Shown: in pieces, positions 44,808 to 56,200 of the stretch
How the letters are laid out: every line of letters starts with the position of its first letter
How positions within the stretch are numbered: position 1 is the stretch's first letter
NCBI RefSeq assembly: GCF_014898175.1
Contig: NZ_CP062948.1
Span: 1,116,001 to 1,180,000 of the forward strand
Reading direction: 5' to 3'
DNA from: Bifidobacterium lemurum
Lineage (GTDB): Bacteria > Actinomycetota > Actinomycetes > Actinomycetales > Bifidobacteriaceae
DNA: 64,000 bases
Notes under the pieces: generated by a model
The model's database searches: none
What the model saw: the letters and a program-made list of their open reading frames with translations, nothing else
What the model was told of the DNA's origin: nothing
Made by a program: the position numbers and the translations under genes

Positions 44808-45136
44808 AGCATTTGCTCCTGCGTTTGTTTCGCAGGTCGGGCCATGGCGCTGGTGGCCATGTGGCCACGCGCCATCTGTGCGCCGTTGATGCGGAAGTTT
44901 CGCATGTTGGCTGCGCGGGAGGCGAACTCCGCCGTCTTCGCCTCCACGTCTTTGCGACTATCGGCGTCGGTCATCGCTATCTCTTGGCGTACCCCACGGA
45001 TGGCGTCGAGCAGGGCGTTACGCATTACCATGTCGTCGGTGCGGTTCGCCAAATATGTGTATTCTCCGACCAGACGATTTGCGCTTTCGCGCATCGCGTC
45101 ATAAATCATCGGGTTGTAGTTTTCTGGTTGAGCCAT
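44804..45136 (-). CDS. Probable antitoxin of the zeta-toxin module
   Basis: This 110-residue protein has ATG at 45136 after a strong AGGAGGT site. It is helical and charged (YDAMRESANRLVGEYTYLANRTDDMV, then DADSRKDVEAKTAEFASRAANMRNF). It has no similarity I can see to epsilon or PezA, and no helix-turn-helix. Position, 4-bp overlap and relative size make it the likely antitoxin of the downstream zeta kinase. The tail (ARPAKQTQEQML) lies in the overlap. It could neutralise the toxin by covering the ATP site, as epsilon does, but this is inferred. Confidence 0.75.
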   Translation of the reverse strand: MAQPENYNPMIYDAMRESANRLVGEYTYLANRTDDMVMRNALLDAIRGVRQEIAMTDADSRKDVEAKTAEFASRAANMRNFRINGAQMARGHMATSAMARPAKQTQEQML

Positions 45137-45706
45137 CGCGCACCTCCTAGACTCAAGTATCCTCCACCCTTCAAACAAAGTCTAGGTAAGCGCTTTCGAG
45201 ATCCGGGGTCGATGCCGTGCTCGCTCTTGCTGCTCTTGGTTGTGCTACGCGTTTCTTTCGTCATGTTCCGCTCAGAGTGGAGAGTGGAAGGCGATCGATT
45301 TGGCTCGACATGTCACGGAGATGCTGCCCCTCCGGATGGCGCTGGGGTTGCCGAGGCGTGTCCAAGTTGTGGACTGTTCGCGTGTCGCGTTGTGAGATGG
45401 TTACCGTGTGAGATCCGGCTCTGCCATGGATATCTGAAACCGCGTGATCTTGCCATTGTGAGCGCCAACACCACTGTTAAAGACCGTATGGTAACGAGTG
45501 CACGGCCCGCATCGCTTGAAAAACACTGGATTGCCACCCTCCAATTACCGGCTACAATAAACCATTGTTGACAACGTATGCATAACCCAAAACGAATGTA
45601 TACAGCCAAAACACGAAAAGTTCACGCCGGCGTGGATGCGGGTAACCAGCCCTCGTCATACTATTGACGGGAAACACACCGGACGAACCGGAAGGAAAGT
45701 CAGATT
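45137..45706. other. Upstream region of glgP
   Basis: This 570-bp non-coding stretch lies between the divergent antitoxin and glgP genes. No conserved frame is seen. A plausible glgP promoter lies at 45531-45558. TTGACA at about 45568 has no -10 at proper spacing but TATACA further down. The rest shows no recognisable structure. Confidence 0.4.
45531..45558 (+). promoter_or_regulatory. Candidate glgP promoter
   Basis: TTGCCA (45531-45536) and TACAAT (45553-45558) are separated by 16 nt. The start would lie about 140 nt upstream of glgP, giving a long leader. Confidence 0.5.
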
Positions 45707-48138
<2,432 letters not shown>

Positions 48139-48151
<13 letters not shown>

Positions 48152-48362
48152 CGGCTCTCGGGCAGTATATCTGCCTCGCGGCTGTCGCCGCTCGGCGTCG
48201 CCTACGGACAGCCCACTGGGCTGTCCGCTTGACGGCGCCGCGCTCAAGTGATGACGGAGCGTCCTCGTCGTTGCGGAGGGTTCGACGTATGCCAATACGC
48301 CTTCACCCTCCGCGCCTAGAGGCCGCACGCGTCATCACTTTCGCTCCGCTCGCCTGACGGCT
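48139..48362. repeat. Structured insertion after glgP flanked by an 18-bp direct repeat
   Basis: TCCGCTCGCCTGACGGCT occurs at 48139-48156 (over the glgP stop) and again at 48345-48362. The 188 bp between contain a perfect hairpin on GGACAGCCCACTGGGCTGTCC (48206-48226), GCGGAGGG/CCCTCCGC, and AAGTGATGACG (48246) mirrored by CGTCATCACTT (48331). This looks like insertion or duplication of a foldable element. Confidence 0.6.
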
Positions 48363-48373
48363 GATACCATAGT

Positions 48374-48493
48374 TCCGTAAAAAGTGTTGCTGACGAATTG
48401 TCAGTGACGCTTTTACACGGCGAAAAGGGGACTTCCGTAATTTGTTTCACTGACAAAAGCTCAGTGAAACAAATTACGGAAGTCCCCTTTTCG
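48374..48493. repeat. Paired hairpins including a perfect 33-bp inverted repeat
   Basis: First is an imperfect dyad (CCGTAAAA..CTGAC / GTCAG..TTTTACACGG, 48374-48420). Then a perfect 33-bp stem follows (48421-48453 with 48461-48493; ends CGAAAAGGGG, loop-side TTTCACTGA) with only a 7-nt loop. It is too long for an ordinary terminator. It lies between glgP and the sortase gene. Confidence 0.75.
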
Positions 48494-48693
48494 TTCGGCT
48501 CCGTTCCATCCGGCCGACGCGAAAGCCCGTCCATGCCGTCCGTTTCCCTCCCGCATTCGTCCGTCCGTTCACCCGTCTCGCCCGGCCTATGCCCGCGGCG
48601 AGGCGTTTTTCGTTTTATGCGCTACACTTGCGCGGTGTGGGATTGACAGAGCCTTGATGCTTGCGTGTTTCGTATGGTCAAGGTGGTGTTGTC

Positions 48694-50304
48694 ATGCTGT
48701 TCTTCGGTCGAAAAGACCGCGGCTCCACGCACCGTTCCGTTGAGGGCGGTGCGCCGGGCGTAGATGCCATGCCGGATGAGTCCCCCGTCACGGAGACCGT
48801 TGCTCCGGTTCGTTCCGCTGATTCCGTGCCGTCCGTCGTGCCTGTGGAGCCCGTCGTGCCTGTGGAGCCCGTCGCCCCCGTCGAGGCTGAGGAGCGGGAG
48901 GCGGAGCTTTCGGATTTTGATGAGTCGGTCGAGGATGCCGCCGAATCCGTTGGGGCCGATGGGGCTGATGGGCCGTTGGTGAATTTGGCGGTGGTGTTGG
49001 GCAGGAAGGCGGCCGAGGCGCGGGCTGCGGAGTTGGCCGCGAGGCGGGCCGCCGCCGAGGGTGATTCCGCCGACGCCGACGCTGCCTCTGATGCCGTCGA
49101 TTCCGGTTCCGTCGGCGTTGGTTTCGTCGGCGTTGGTTCCGTTGGGGGCGCCGCTGCCGCCGGGAATCCCGTCAACCCCGCGAGGCCCGTCAAGGATCCC
49201 GTCAACCCCGCGAGGCCCGTGAAACCTCTTTCCGCGCGTGCCCGCCGCCGTCTTCCCGCCGCTGTCGCCGCGCTGCCGCACGCCCCTCTGGTATGGTCCT
49301 GGTCCGACTATGAGGCCGTCTGCGCCGAAGACCGTCGCCGCGCCGGCCGCGCGCAAAAACGCAGCGCCGCGTGGCTTGCGATCGCTTTGATTCTGATTTC
49401 CACCTCCCTGTTCATCGGCCTGCGCCCCTTTGCCCTTCAGGCCTATAACACCTTGGATTCCGCCTATGGCGCCCGCGCTTTCGACGAGGAGGTGGCGCAG
49501 TGGCCTTCCGAGGAGCAGAAGGCCGCGCTTGAGGCCGCGGAGGCGTATAACGCCGAGTTGGCCGCCTCTCCGCAGACCGAGTTGGGCGAGGGCTCGGACC
49601 CCTTCGGCGACGATCCCGATATGAGCCGCTCCCAAAGCGACGATCGGTACCAAAGCCTTCTGTCCCTCAATGGCTCCGGCGCGATGGCCACGATTGAGAT
49701 TCCGAGCATCTCCGTCTATCTCACAATCGCCCATGGCACGTCGGATGATGTGTTGACCAACCGCGCAGGCCACCTCTACGGCACGAGCCTGCCTGTGGGC
49801 GGCGAGTCCACGAATTCGGTGATCGCCGCGCACCGTGGTCTGCCGGATAAGCTGATGTTCACGCGTGTGGATGAGTTGCGTTCGGGCGATGTGATGTATG
49901 TCCACGTGTTGGGTGAGACGTTGGGTTATAAGGTTTTCGACGTGCAGATCACGGATCCGGATGATACGACGTATCTGACGGTGGAACCGGGTCGGGATCT
50001 GCTCACGCTGTTCACGTGCACGCCGTATGGGGTGAATACGCAGCGTCTGATCATCCGTGCGGAGCGTGCGGTGATTCCGGATATGATTCCGGACTCGTCT
50101 GATGCGCCGGGTGATCCGGTATTGGTCGGATTGTTGGTGTTTTTCATGCTGGTGGTGCCCGCGTTGGTTGTTCTGCGTGTGTGGCGATGGTTCCGTGAGC
50201 GGCATTTGCGCCCGTATCCGCATCCGCATCATGCGGCCGAGCTGTGGTTCGGCACCCGTCGGCCCTCCGCTAAGGGGAGGATGGCAGGTCGGGGGAAGCC
50301 TTGA
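48694..50304 (+). CDS. Class C pilus sortase with long cytoplasmic N-terminus
   Basis: 536 residues. The catalytic triad is His380 (IAAHRGLP), Cys442 (LFTCTPYG) and Arg451 (NTQRLIIR). A lid motif DPF (EGSDPFGDDPD) and a second C-terminal membrane helix are class C features: it polymerises pilins covalently. Unusually, about 220 residues precede the first helix (about 224-243). They are rich in Val/Pro/Glu/Ala and contain tandem units (VVPVEPVVPVEP; NPARPVKDPVNPARPVK). The ATG at 48694 follows AAGGTGGT. The pilin gene comes 207 bp later, so sortase precedes backbone here. Confidence 0.92.
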   Translation: MLFFGRKDRGSTHRSVEGGAPGVDAMPDESPVTETVAPVRSADSVPSVVPVEPVVPVEPVAPVEAEEREAELSDFDESVEDAAESVGADGADGPLVNLAVVLGRKAAEARAAELAARRAAAEGDSADADAASDAVDSGSVGVGFVGVGSVGGAAAAGNPVNPARPVKDPVNPARPVKPLSARARRRLPAAVAALPHAPLVWSWSDYEAVCAEDRRRAGRAQKRSAAWLAIALILISTSLFIGLRPFALQAYNTLDSAYGARAFDEEVAQWPSEEQKAALEAAEAYNAELAASPQTELGEGSDPFGDDPDMSRSQSDDRYQSLLSLNGSGAMATIEIPSISVYLTIAHGTSDDVLTNRAGHLYGTSLPVGGESTNSVIAAHRGLPDKLMFTRVDELRSGDVMYVHVLGETLGYKVFDVQITDPDDTTYLTVEPGRDLLTLFTCTPYGVNTQRLIIRAERAVIPDMIPDSSDAPGDPVLVGLLVFFMLVVPALVVLRVWRWFRERHLRPYPHPHHAAELWFGTRRPSAKGRMAGRGKP

Positions 50305-50336
50305 TTCTCCATGTATTCAAAAGGAGGGCATAAAGG

Positions 50337-50447
50337 GTGTTTATGATGGGGGTAGGTTTCGTCAAGTGCGGTTACGAAATGCACCCGAATTGCCGATTTT
50401 CAACCACCCTACTCTTTTCGATTTGCATTTTGATGGGGGGGGGGTGA
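50337..50447 (+). CDS. Possible 36-codon leader peptide containing the poly-G tract
   Basis: GTG at 50337 follows AAGGAGGG by nine nt and opens a short frame (internal ATGs at 50343 and 50346) that reads through the ten G residues and stops immediately after them. If one G were gained, the same frame would continue for 23 codons and end in ATGA over the pilin start. Coding status is unproven; the frame arrangement is directly visible. Confidence 0.4.
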   Translation: MFMMGVGFVKCGYEMHPNCRFSTTLLFSICILMGGG

Positions 50448-50473
50448 CAATCATCGGGTGGCTTTGTCATCCC
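50435..50473 (+). promoter_or_regulatory. Poly-G tract (10 G) with overlapping hairpin upstream of pilin
   Basis: Ten consecutive G residues occupy 50435-50444. The last four join a 10-bp stem, GGGGTGACAA (50441-50450) with TTGTCATCCC (50464-50473). Such homopolymers change length by slippage and are known phase-variation devices in sortase-pilus loci. The tract lies 68 bp before the pilin ATG, in the leader. Confidence 0.75.
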
Positions 50474-50511
50474 ACTGGCAAATGCACCGTTAAGAAGATT
50501 GGAGAACATCT

Positions 50512-52545
50512 ATGAAAGCGAATGCTTTGAAGCGTGTGGCGGGCGCGTTGTCCGCCGCCGCCGTGCTGGTCGCCGGTATGGCGCTCGGCACCAGCACCGC
50601 CAATGCGTTGGATGCGCCGACCAATGAGGCGTATATTCAAGTGAACAACCTCACTGAGGCTAACGCCAGCAGTTCGACTCTGAAGTTGTTCAGGCTCGGC
50701 ACCTACACGAACATCGCTCATACCGGTGCGAATCTCACTAGTGTCGAAGTCTTGACTGATGCTGATGTGCAGGCTGCTCTTCGCGCGGCGATCAGGGCTG
50801 CCGATTCGAGCGCCTACGAGGCCAACATCGAGGGTTCCGACGGCAAGCCGAAGACGTATTACACCAATCCGTTGGCGTTCATCGCCGCGAACATGCAAAG
50901 CACCGGGTTTGCCGACACACTGCGCAAGATTGCCAATGATCTCGGTACCGGTACGAACAAGGTGACAAGCGGAACGAAGTATGGTTCTTATGCCATCCAA
51001 GACGATGACTGGCAGACCGATAAGGCTGTGAATCTGTATGCAAACAACGCCAAGCTCACCAAGAATGGTGGTTTCGAGTTCACCGCTGGTGTTTATTTGA
51101 TTGTTTCCGATAAGCAGGCTGGCTCCCCTTTGGAGGATGTCAATGTCCCGATGATTGTGTCGTCCACTATCTATCAGGACGCTGAGATGATCACCACGTT
51201 CGACAACCAGACGCTGGGCCAGGTCGATATGAAGACCAAAGACGGTGAAGATCCGGACAAGCCGATTGATCCGGTCGAGCCGGGTAAGCCCTCGGTCACG
51301 ATGCAGAAGAAGGCTGAGACCCTGTGGTCGACCTCCACCAAGAGCTTGGTCCGTTACACCGTGAAGTCCACAATCCCTTCGAACTGGTCGCAAGGTGATG
51401 CCCGTCACAGTATGGATATCTACGATGCCCCGCGTAATGGCGTGACCGTCTACACCGATCTCGAGACAGCAAAGACTGCCATCGGCAACTTGGGCTTGAC
51501 TGTCGAGGGCACAACCATCAAGCATGGCAACAACGAGGTTGGTACCGCCCAAGCCCTGAAGCTTTCGGTAGACGGTACTGACGTGACGCCGTTGACGGTG
51601 GATTATTACCGGAAGGCGGACACCGCTGGTGGCGAGTCCACAAAGCTTGAGACCCCTACCGACGATGACGCCATCAAGGCGTTTGTGGGTGCTGAACCGT
51701 ATACCACCGGCACCACTATCATCAATGCCACCATGGCTTCCGGCGTCACAGTGAACAACGCCATCAGGAGTAACGAAACCTACTTCCACCTGCACACGGA
51801 TGACGTGATGGGCCTGAACGCCACCGCCACCGGTGGCGACGTGATCGAGCTGAGCTATCTAGCCATCGTCGACCTAAACAACGGTGGCAACGACTACGGT
51901 TTCAAGTTCGACAACAAGGAAGCCACGGACGGTAAGGATCCGGAACAGCAGAGCAAGCCCATCGACTACACGGTGCACAATATCGACAACAACTACGCCC
52001 GTCTCGCCGGCGGTGAAGTGTTCAAGCTGTACAAGACCACTTACAACAAGACTTCCAAGCAGTACGAGAAGGGCGGGCAGATTGGCGAGCTCTCCGGTAG
52101 CGCGGTAGATGCCACGAAGGGTGATGTCGTGTTCGCGGGGCTGGGCGCAGGCTACTACATCGTCGAGCAGTCCACCGCTTCCACCGGCTACATGCAGACG
52201 AACAACGTGAAATACACCATTAAGATCTCTGGCTCTGGTACGACCGCTGCTGGTGTCCTGACGGTCGCCGTCCCTACCAGCGCTGAACTGACGACTGCGG
52301 TCGGCTCTGCTAACGTGTCGGCCTTCCTCAACAACCCCAACGGCCTGTTCTTCGTTAGCAGCGACGGCTCTCACGGTCTCACGACCGGCCATCATTACGT
52401 GATGAACGTCAAGAACATCTTGCAGCTCCCGAAGACCGGTGGCGCGGGCATCGCGCTGAGCGTGATCGTGGCTCTGGTGCTGGGCGGCTTCGGCTTGGTG
52501 TCCTACCGTCGCTCCCGCAAGTCCGCGGGTTCGGTTATCGCCTGA
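50512..52545 (+). CDS. LPXTG-anchored backbone pilin (fimbrial subunit)
   Basis: 677 residues. A signal peptide (about 1-32, ending TANA) is followed by a long body of pilin Ig-like domains. An E-box type segment YYIVEQSTASTGY occurs near 575. The sorting signal LPKTG is at 639-643, followed by a hydrophobic helix and basic tail. The upstream sortase probably links subunits through the LPKTG threonine and a lysine in another subunit. The pilin-motif lysine was not identified with certainty. GGAG lies eight nt before the ATG. Expression may depend on the poly-G/hairpin leader. A terminator follows. Confidence 0.92.
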   Translation: MKANALKRVAGALSAAAVLVAGMALGTSTANALDAPTNEAYIQVNNLTEANASSSTLKLFRLGTYTNIAHTGANLTSVEVLTDADVQAALRAAIRAADSSAYEANIEGSDGKPKTYYTNPLAFIAANMQSTGFADTLRKIANDLGTGTNKVTSGTKYGSYAIQDDDWQTDKAVNLYANNAKLTKNGGFEFTAGVYLIVSDKQAGSPLEDVNVPMIVSSTIYQDAEMITTFDNQTLGQVDMKTKDGEDPDKPIDPVEPGKPSVTMQKKAETLWSTSTKSLVRYTVKSTIPSNWSQGDARHSMDIYDAPRNGVTVYTDLETAKTAIGNLGLTVEGTTIKHGNNEVGTAQALKLSVDGTDVTPLTVDYYRKADTAGGESTKLETPTDDDAIKAFVGAEPYTTGTTIINATMASGVTVNNAIRSNETYFHLHTDDVMGLNATATGGDVIELSYLAIVDLNNGGNDYGFKFDNKEATDGKDPEQQSKPIDYTVHNIDNNYARLAGGEVFKLYKTTYNKTSKQYEKGGQIGELSGSAVDATKGDVVFAGLGAGYYIVEQSTASTGYMQTNNVKYTIKISGSGTTAAGVLTVAVPTSAELTTAVGSANVSAFLNNPNGLFFVSSDGSHGLTTGHHYVMNVKNILQLPKTGGAGIALSVIVALVLGGFGLVSYRRSRKSAGSVIA

Positions 52546-52611
52546 TGCCGGACGGTTCATAAGGCTCCGGCCGTCGTCTGAAGCGGCGGTCGGGTGCCTG
52601 TCCCGAATTGT

Positions 52612-52662
52612 GTGACGGCCCATTTCCCTTCTCTACGGGCCGTCACGCTTTCCTCCTCTTTT
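52612..52662 (+). terminator. Terminator after the pilin gene
   Basis: GTGACGGCCC (52612-52621) pairs with GGGCCGTCAC (52637-52646), followed by a T-rich tail (CTTTCCTCCTCTTTTT). Confidence 0.8.
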
Positions 52663-52721
52663 TCGTCGTCCCGGGTGGGACGGGATCATCGGGTTTCGTG
52701 TTCTTCGGTGTCAACGATTCC

Positions 52722-52764
52722 GGGATCCTTCGACTCCGCCCTTACGGGCTCCGCTCAGGATGAC
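52722..52764. repeat. Half copy of the GGATCCTTCGACTCC...AGGATGAC repeat
   Basis: GGGATCCTTCGACTCCGCC and CGCTCAGGATGACG flank a short GCCCTTACGGGCT stem. It matches the right arm of the elements at 7045 and 31503; the left arm is absent. Confidence 0.55.
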
Positions 52765-52898
52765 GAAAAAGAAACACCTCGTCCCCGCCCGGGATGAGGG
52801 AAAGAAACATCTTTCATTCCCGTGCGGGATGACGGAAGGGAAAACGAGAGAGAAGCGGCCCCGGCTTCGATGGGGCGGTCCCGGCCGGTGATCGGCTG

Positions 52899-53130
52899 GA
52901 TGGTTCCCGGCCTGAATGGTTGGGATGTGCTCGACCCGACTGGGTTGAGACGGTTCCCGACTCGAACGGTGGGATAGGCCCCGGCCCGACTGGGTTGGGA
53001 TGGACCCCGACCTGAATGGTTGGGATGTGCTCGACCGGAATGGTTGAGACGGTTCCCGACCTGAATGGTGGGATGGACCCCGATTGGAATGGTCGGGATG
53101 GTTCCCGGCCCGATTGGGTTGGGTGGGCCC
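52899..53130. repeat. Degenerate minisatellite of about 25-bp units
   Basis: About nine tandem units resemble GATGGTTCCCGACCTGAATGG. They alternate in higher order (GTGCTCGACC, GGTTCCCGAC and GGACCCCGAC versions). The array precedes the gene for the large surface protein by 150 bp. No open frame is supported. Confidence 0.6.
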
Positions 53131-53281
53131 CGCTTGAAGCGGGGATATGTGAAGACGTTTCGCCTGGTTTGGTCCGGGTGGTTGTGATTGTTGTTCGTCG
53201 GTCCGCTGTGAGGCGGGCCGTCCGGTCCGGTGCCTCACGAGGGTCGTGGGCCGGTTTGGTTGATTGATTGAGGTGCCGTTC

Positions 53282-56200
53282 ATGATGGATACTCGCTGGT
53301 TGGAGGCGATCGGCAGGACGACGTGCGTTGTAGCGCGTAAGGCGTTGCCGTCCTTGTGCGCGTTGGCGATGTTGGCGGGCGTGGCCACGAGCGCCACGAA
53401 CGCGTACGCCGAGGAGGCATCCGGCACCAATACGACCCAGACCACCACCGACACGACCGGCGGCACCAGCACCGACACGACTGATACGACCGGCACCACC
53501 ACTGATTCGACCGACACGTCCGGCTCGTCCGAGGACACGTCCGGCTCGTCCGATTCGACCGGCGCGACCGGTGACTCGTCCGACACCGACGGCGCGTCCG
53601 GTGATGCGGCTGGTTCGACCGGTTTGACTACTGATTCGACCGACATGTCCGACACGGCTGACGCATCGGATGAGCCGGCCGTCGTCACGGATGATTCGTC
53701 CGGCGATGATACCGGTGTGTCGGCGGATGAGGGTGTGTCCGTGGCGAGTGATGACGGCACGGACGCCCAGGCGGACTCCACTACGTGGGATCCGAAGAAC
53801 GCGAAGGCGTACACCGAGTATGAGGTGACTAATCTGAAGCCTTACGTGTATGGCGTCAGGATGACGATGAACGGCCAGAGCACGACCGCGACGAGGCGCG
53901 GCACCGTTCCTTCCGGCTATACGCTTCGTTTCAACACGATTGACATTACGAGCGAAACGGAGCGTAACGCCATCGTTCAGACCACGTACAACTGCAAAGA
54001 TCAGCATATGACGTTGGCTAGGGACGCGGATGAGCTGCTCAAGGTTGTTAACAGCTCCATGGGGCAGACCTTCACCACAGCTGATCAGGCTTTCGGGTAT
54101 TTGGCGGAGAATTGTTTCCCGAACAATATCCAGAAGGCGAATGGCGATGACGCTACATACAATGACGGCAACGTTGCTCGTACCTATACGTTGAGTAAGA
54201 TCGGTCTGCCGAACAACGAGGGGTACACGTACGACGGCGTGTGGCTGCAGTACAACGGCCAGTTGCGCATGCGTCTGGCGTGGATGGGTTCCGTCCAGCC
54301 CGAGGGTACGTCCGCGGCCAAGGACGCCAAGCGGTATGTGCTGGCGTACGACGAGAGCAAGGACTACACGGAGCAGTGCAAGCCGTGGATCGACGGCAGC
54401 AAGGACGATGCCAATAAGGACGCGAACAAGTGCATGTTGACCGAGGTGCCGGCGGGCGCGTCGATCGTGGTGTCGTTCGTGAACACGGGTAGCATCCGTG
54501 TGGGCTACCGTGGGCTGACATTCGAGAACACGGGCACGGGGTTGAACGCGTCGAAGATGTCGACCACGGTGTCGGGCGACGCGAGCACGCACGCGTCGGG
54601 TTCGATCGACTTCGAGGTGACCAAGCAGTACGCGGGCAGTACCCTGAAACTGTACGTGCAGAAGGGGTACACCAGCGATTCGAGCAAGACGTGCGATAAG
54701 ATGGACACGACCAACACGGTGCTGGTGTACGACAGTTCCTCGGGTGGAGGCGTCCAGAATGATTGGGTGTCGGTCACGGCGGGCGGCGCTCTGGACAGGA
54801 ACACGAACAGAGAGTCGTTCACGTTGAACGCGGCGTCGGACAAGACGTTGGGTGGGGTGTTCTCCGATGGCCAGACCGCGAGCACGCGTGGTTTCCTGCT
54901 GTGCGCGGAGGAGAGCATCACGAAGTCGGGAAGCGGTATGGGTGAGGTGGCCAATACCAAGCATTCGGTGACGGTGTTGTCGAGGGCGGACGGCCTGTCC
55001 GGCCCCCAGGTGGGTAACACGAACATGCGGGGCACGGGCCAGCAGAGCATCGGCATGCTGAGCGCGACATACTACAGCGGCGGTGCAACCGGCAACACCA
55101 CCGTGTCGGCTCAGGATATTGTGGCATACGCTGGACGCCAATTAGGCAACACGTCGCGTTCTTACGATGATTCGACTTTGAGGAACCAGATTGCGGGTAT
55201 CGGGAATTGGAACAATCCCAACGGCTTGGGCAATCGTTCTGCCGGAACTTGGAATACGAGCATACAGTCGGGCAATGCCAATTATCAAGGCGAGAATGTG
55301 AACCTGAGCACGGCGGGGGGCTTACAGGTGCATAACGGCGGCACGGTGTTGATGGTGGCGCACAACAGTGTGCGTTACGAGCCGACATCCAGTACCAGCA
55401 GCACCGCCAATGCGTGGTCTCAGTTGCTGTCCAGCGTGCTTGTGTGCGCGAGCGTGGACGGTGTCTCAAGTCCGTCGTGCGACTACGCGGATACTATGCA
55501 GCGTGTGAATGTCCCCGCCTACAAGAGCGATACGGGCAACTTCAGCATTAGCGGGAAATCGTGCGCGAGGACGGACCTGACGAGCGGCGCGCTTAAGGGA
55601 ATCTCAGTCACGGTGTGCGAGGCGCCCATGTATTCGGAGGGCGTCACGACCGGCGGGTCGTTGATGCACATGCATCCGTACTACATCGTGCTCGAGGGCG
55701 TGACGACGGACGTGAGCGTGAAGCTGGTGTGGTCGGCCGCGAACCTGCGCGTGATCAACATGGGCCAGTCGACCGGCGTCACGAGCATCGAGGCGCGCAT
55801 CGCGACCTACGTCGGTAATGGCGGAGTGGAGTGGAACCGCGACAGCGCGACATGGGAGTCGATCCACAAGTGGAAGGACAACCAGTTGAGGTTCAAATGG
55901 GACTCTTGGCCGAATGAAATCGCCGCCAGCAAGCCGGGGGGTGAACGCCAGGAGATTGATGGTCAATATGCGGCCGGTCGCGGCGCGTTGTTCAGACTCA
56001 AGCTCGCGTTGGGATACACCAATTACGAGATCACGGTCAGCAACACGACGGGGGAGGTCATCAAGCTGCAGTTGAAGGGTTCCAACTCTGCGGCTGCTCC
56101 GGGATCCGAAGGTCACAGCGATTTCTGGGATTTCGGTCATGGGGCGAACGAGTGCTATTTCGACAGCGAGGACTCCTCCTCCGACCGGTTCCTGTACTGC

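Noticed and set aside
50102..50515. A 137-codon frame from inside the sortase gene to the pilin start
   Set aside because: Most of it overlaps sortase coding sequence in another frame; only the final part, in relation to the poly-G tract, is of interest.
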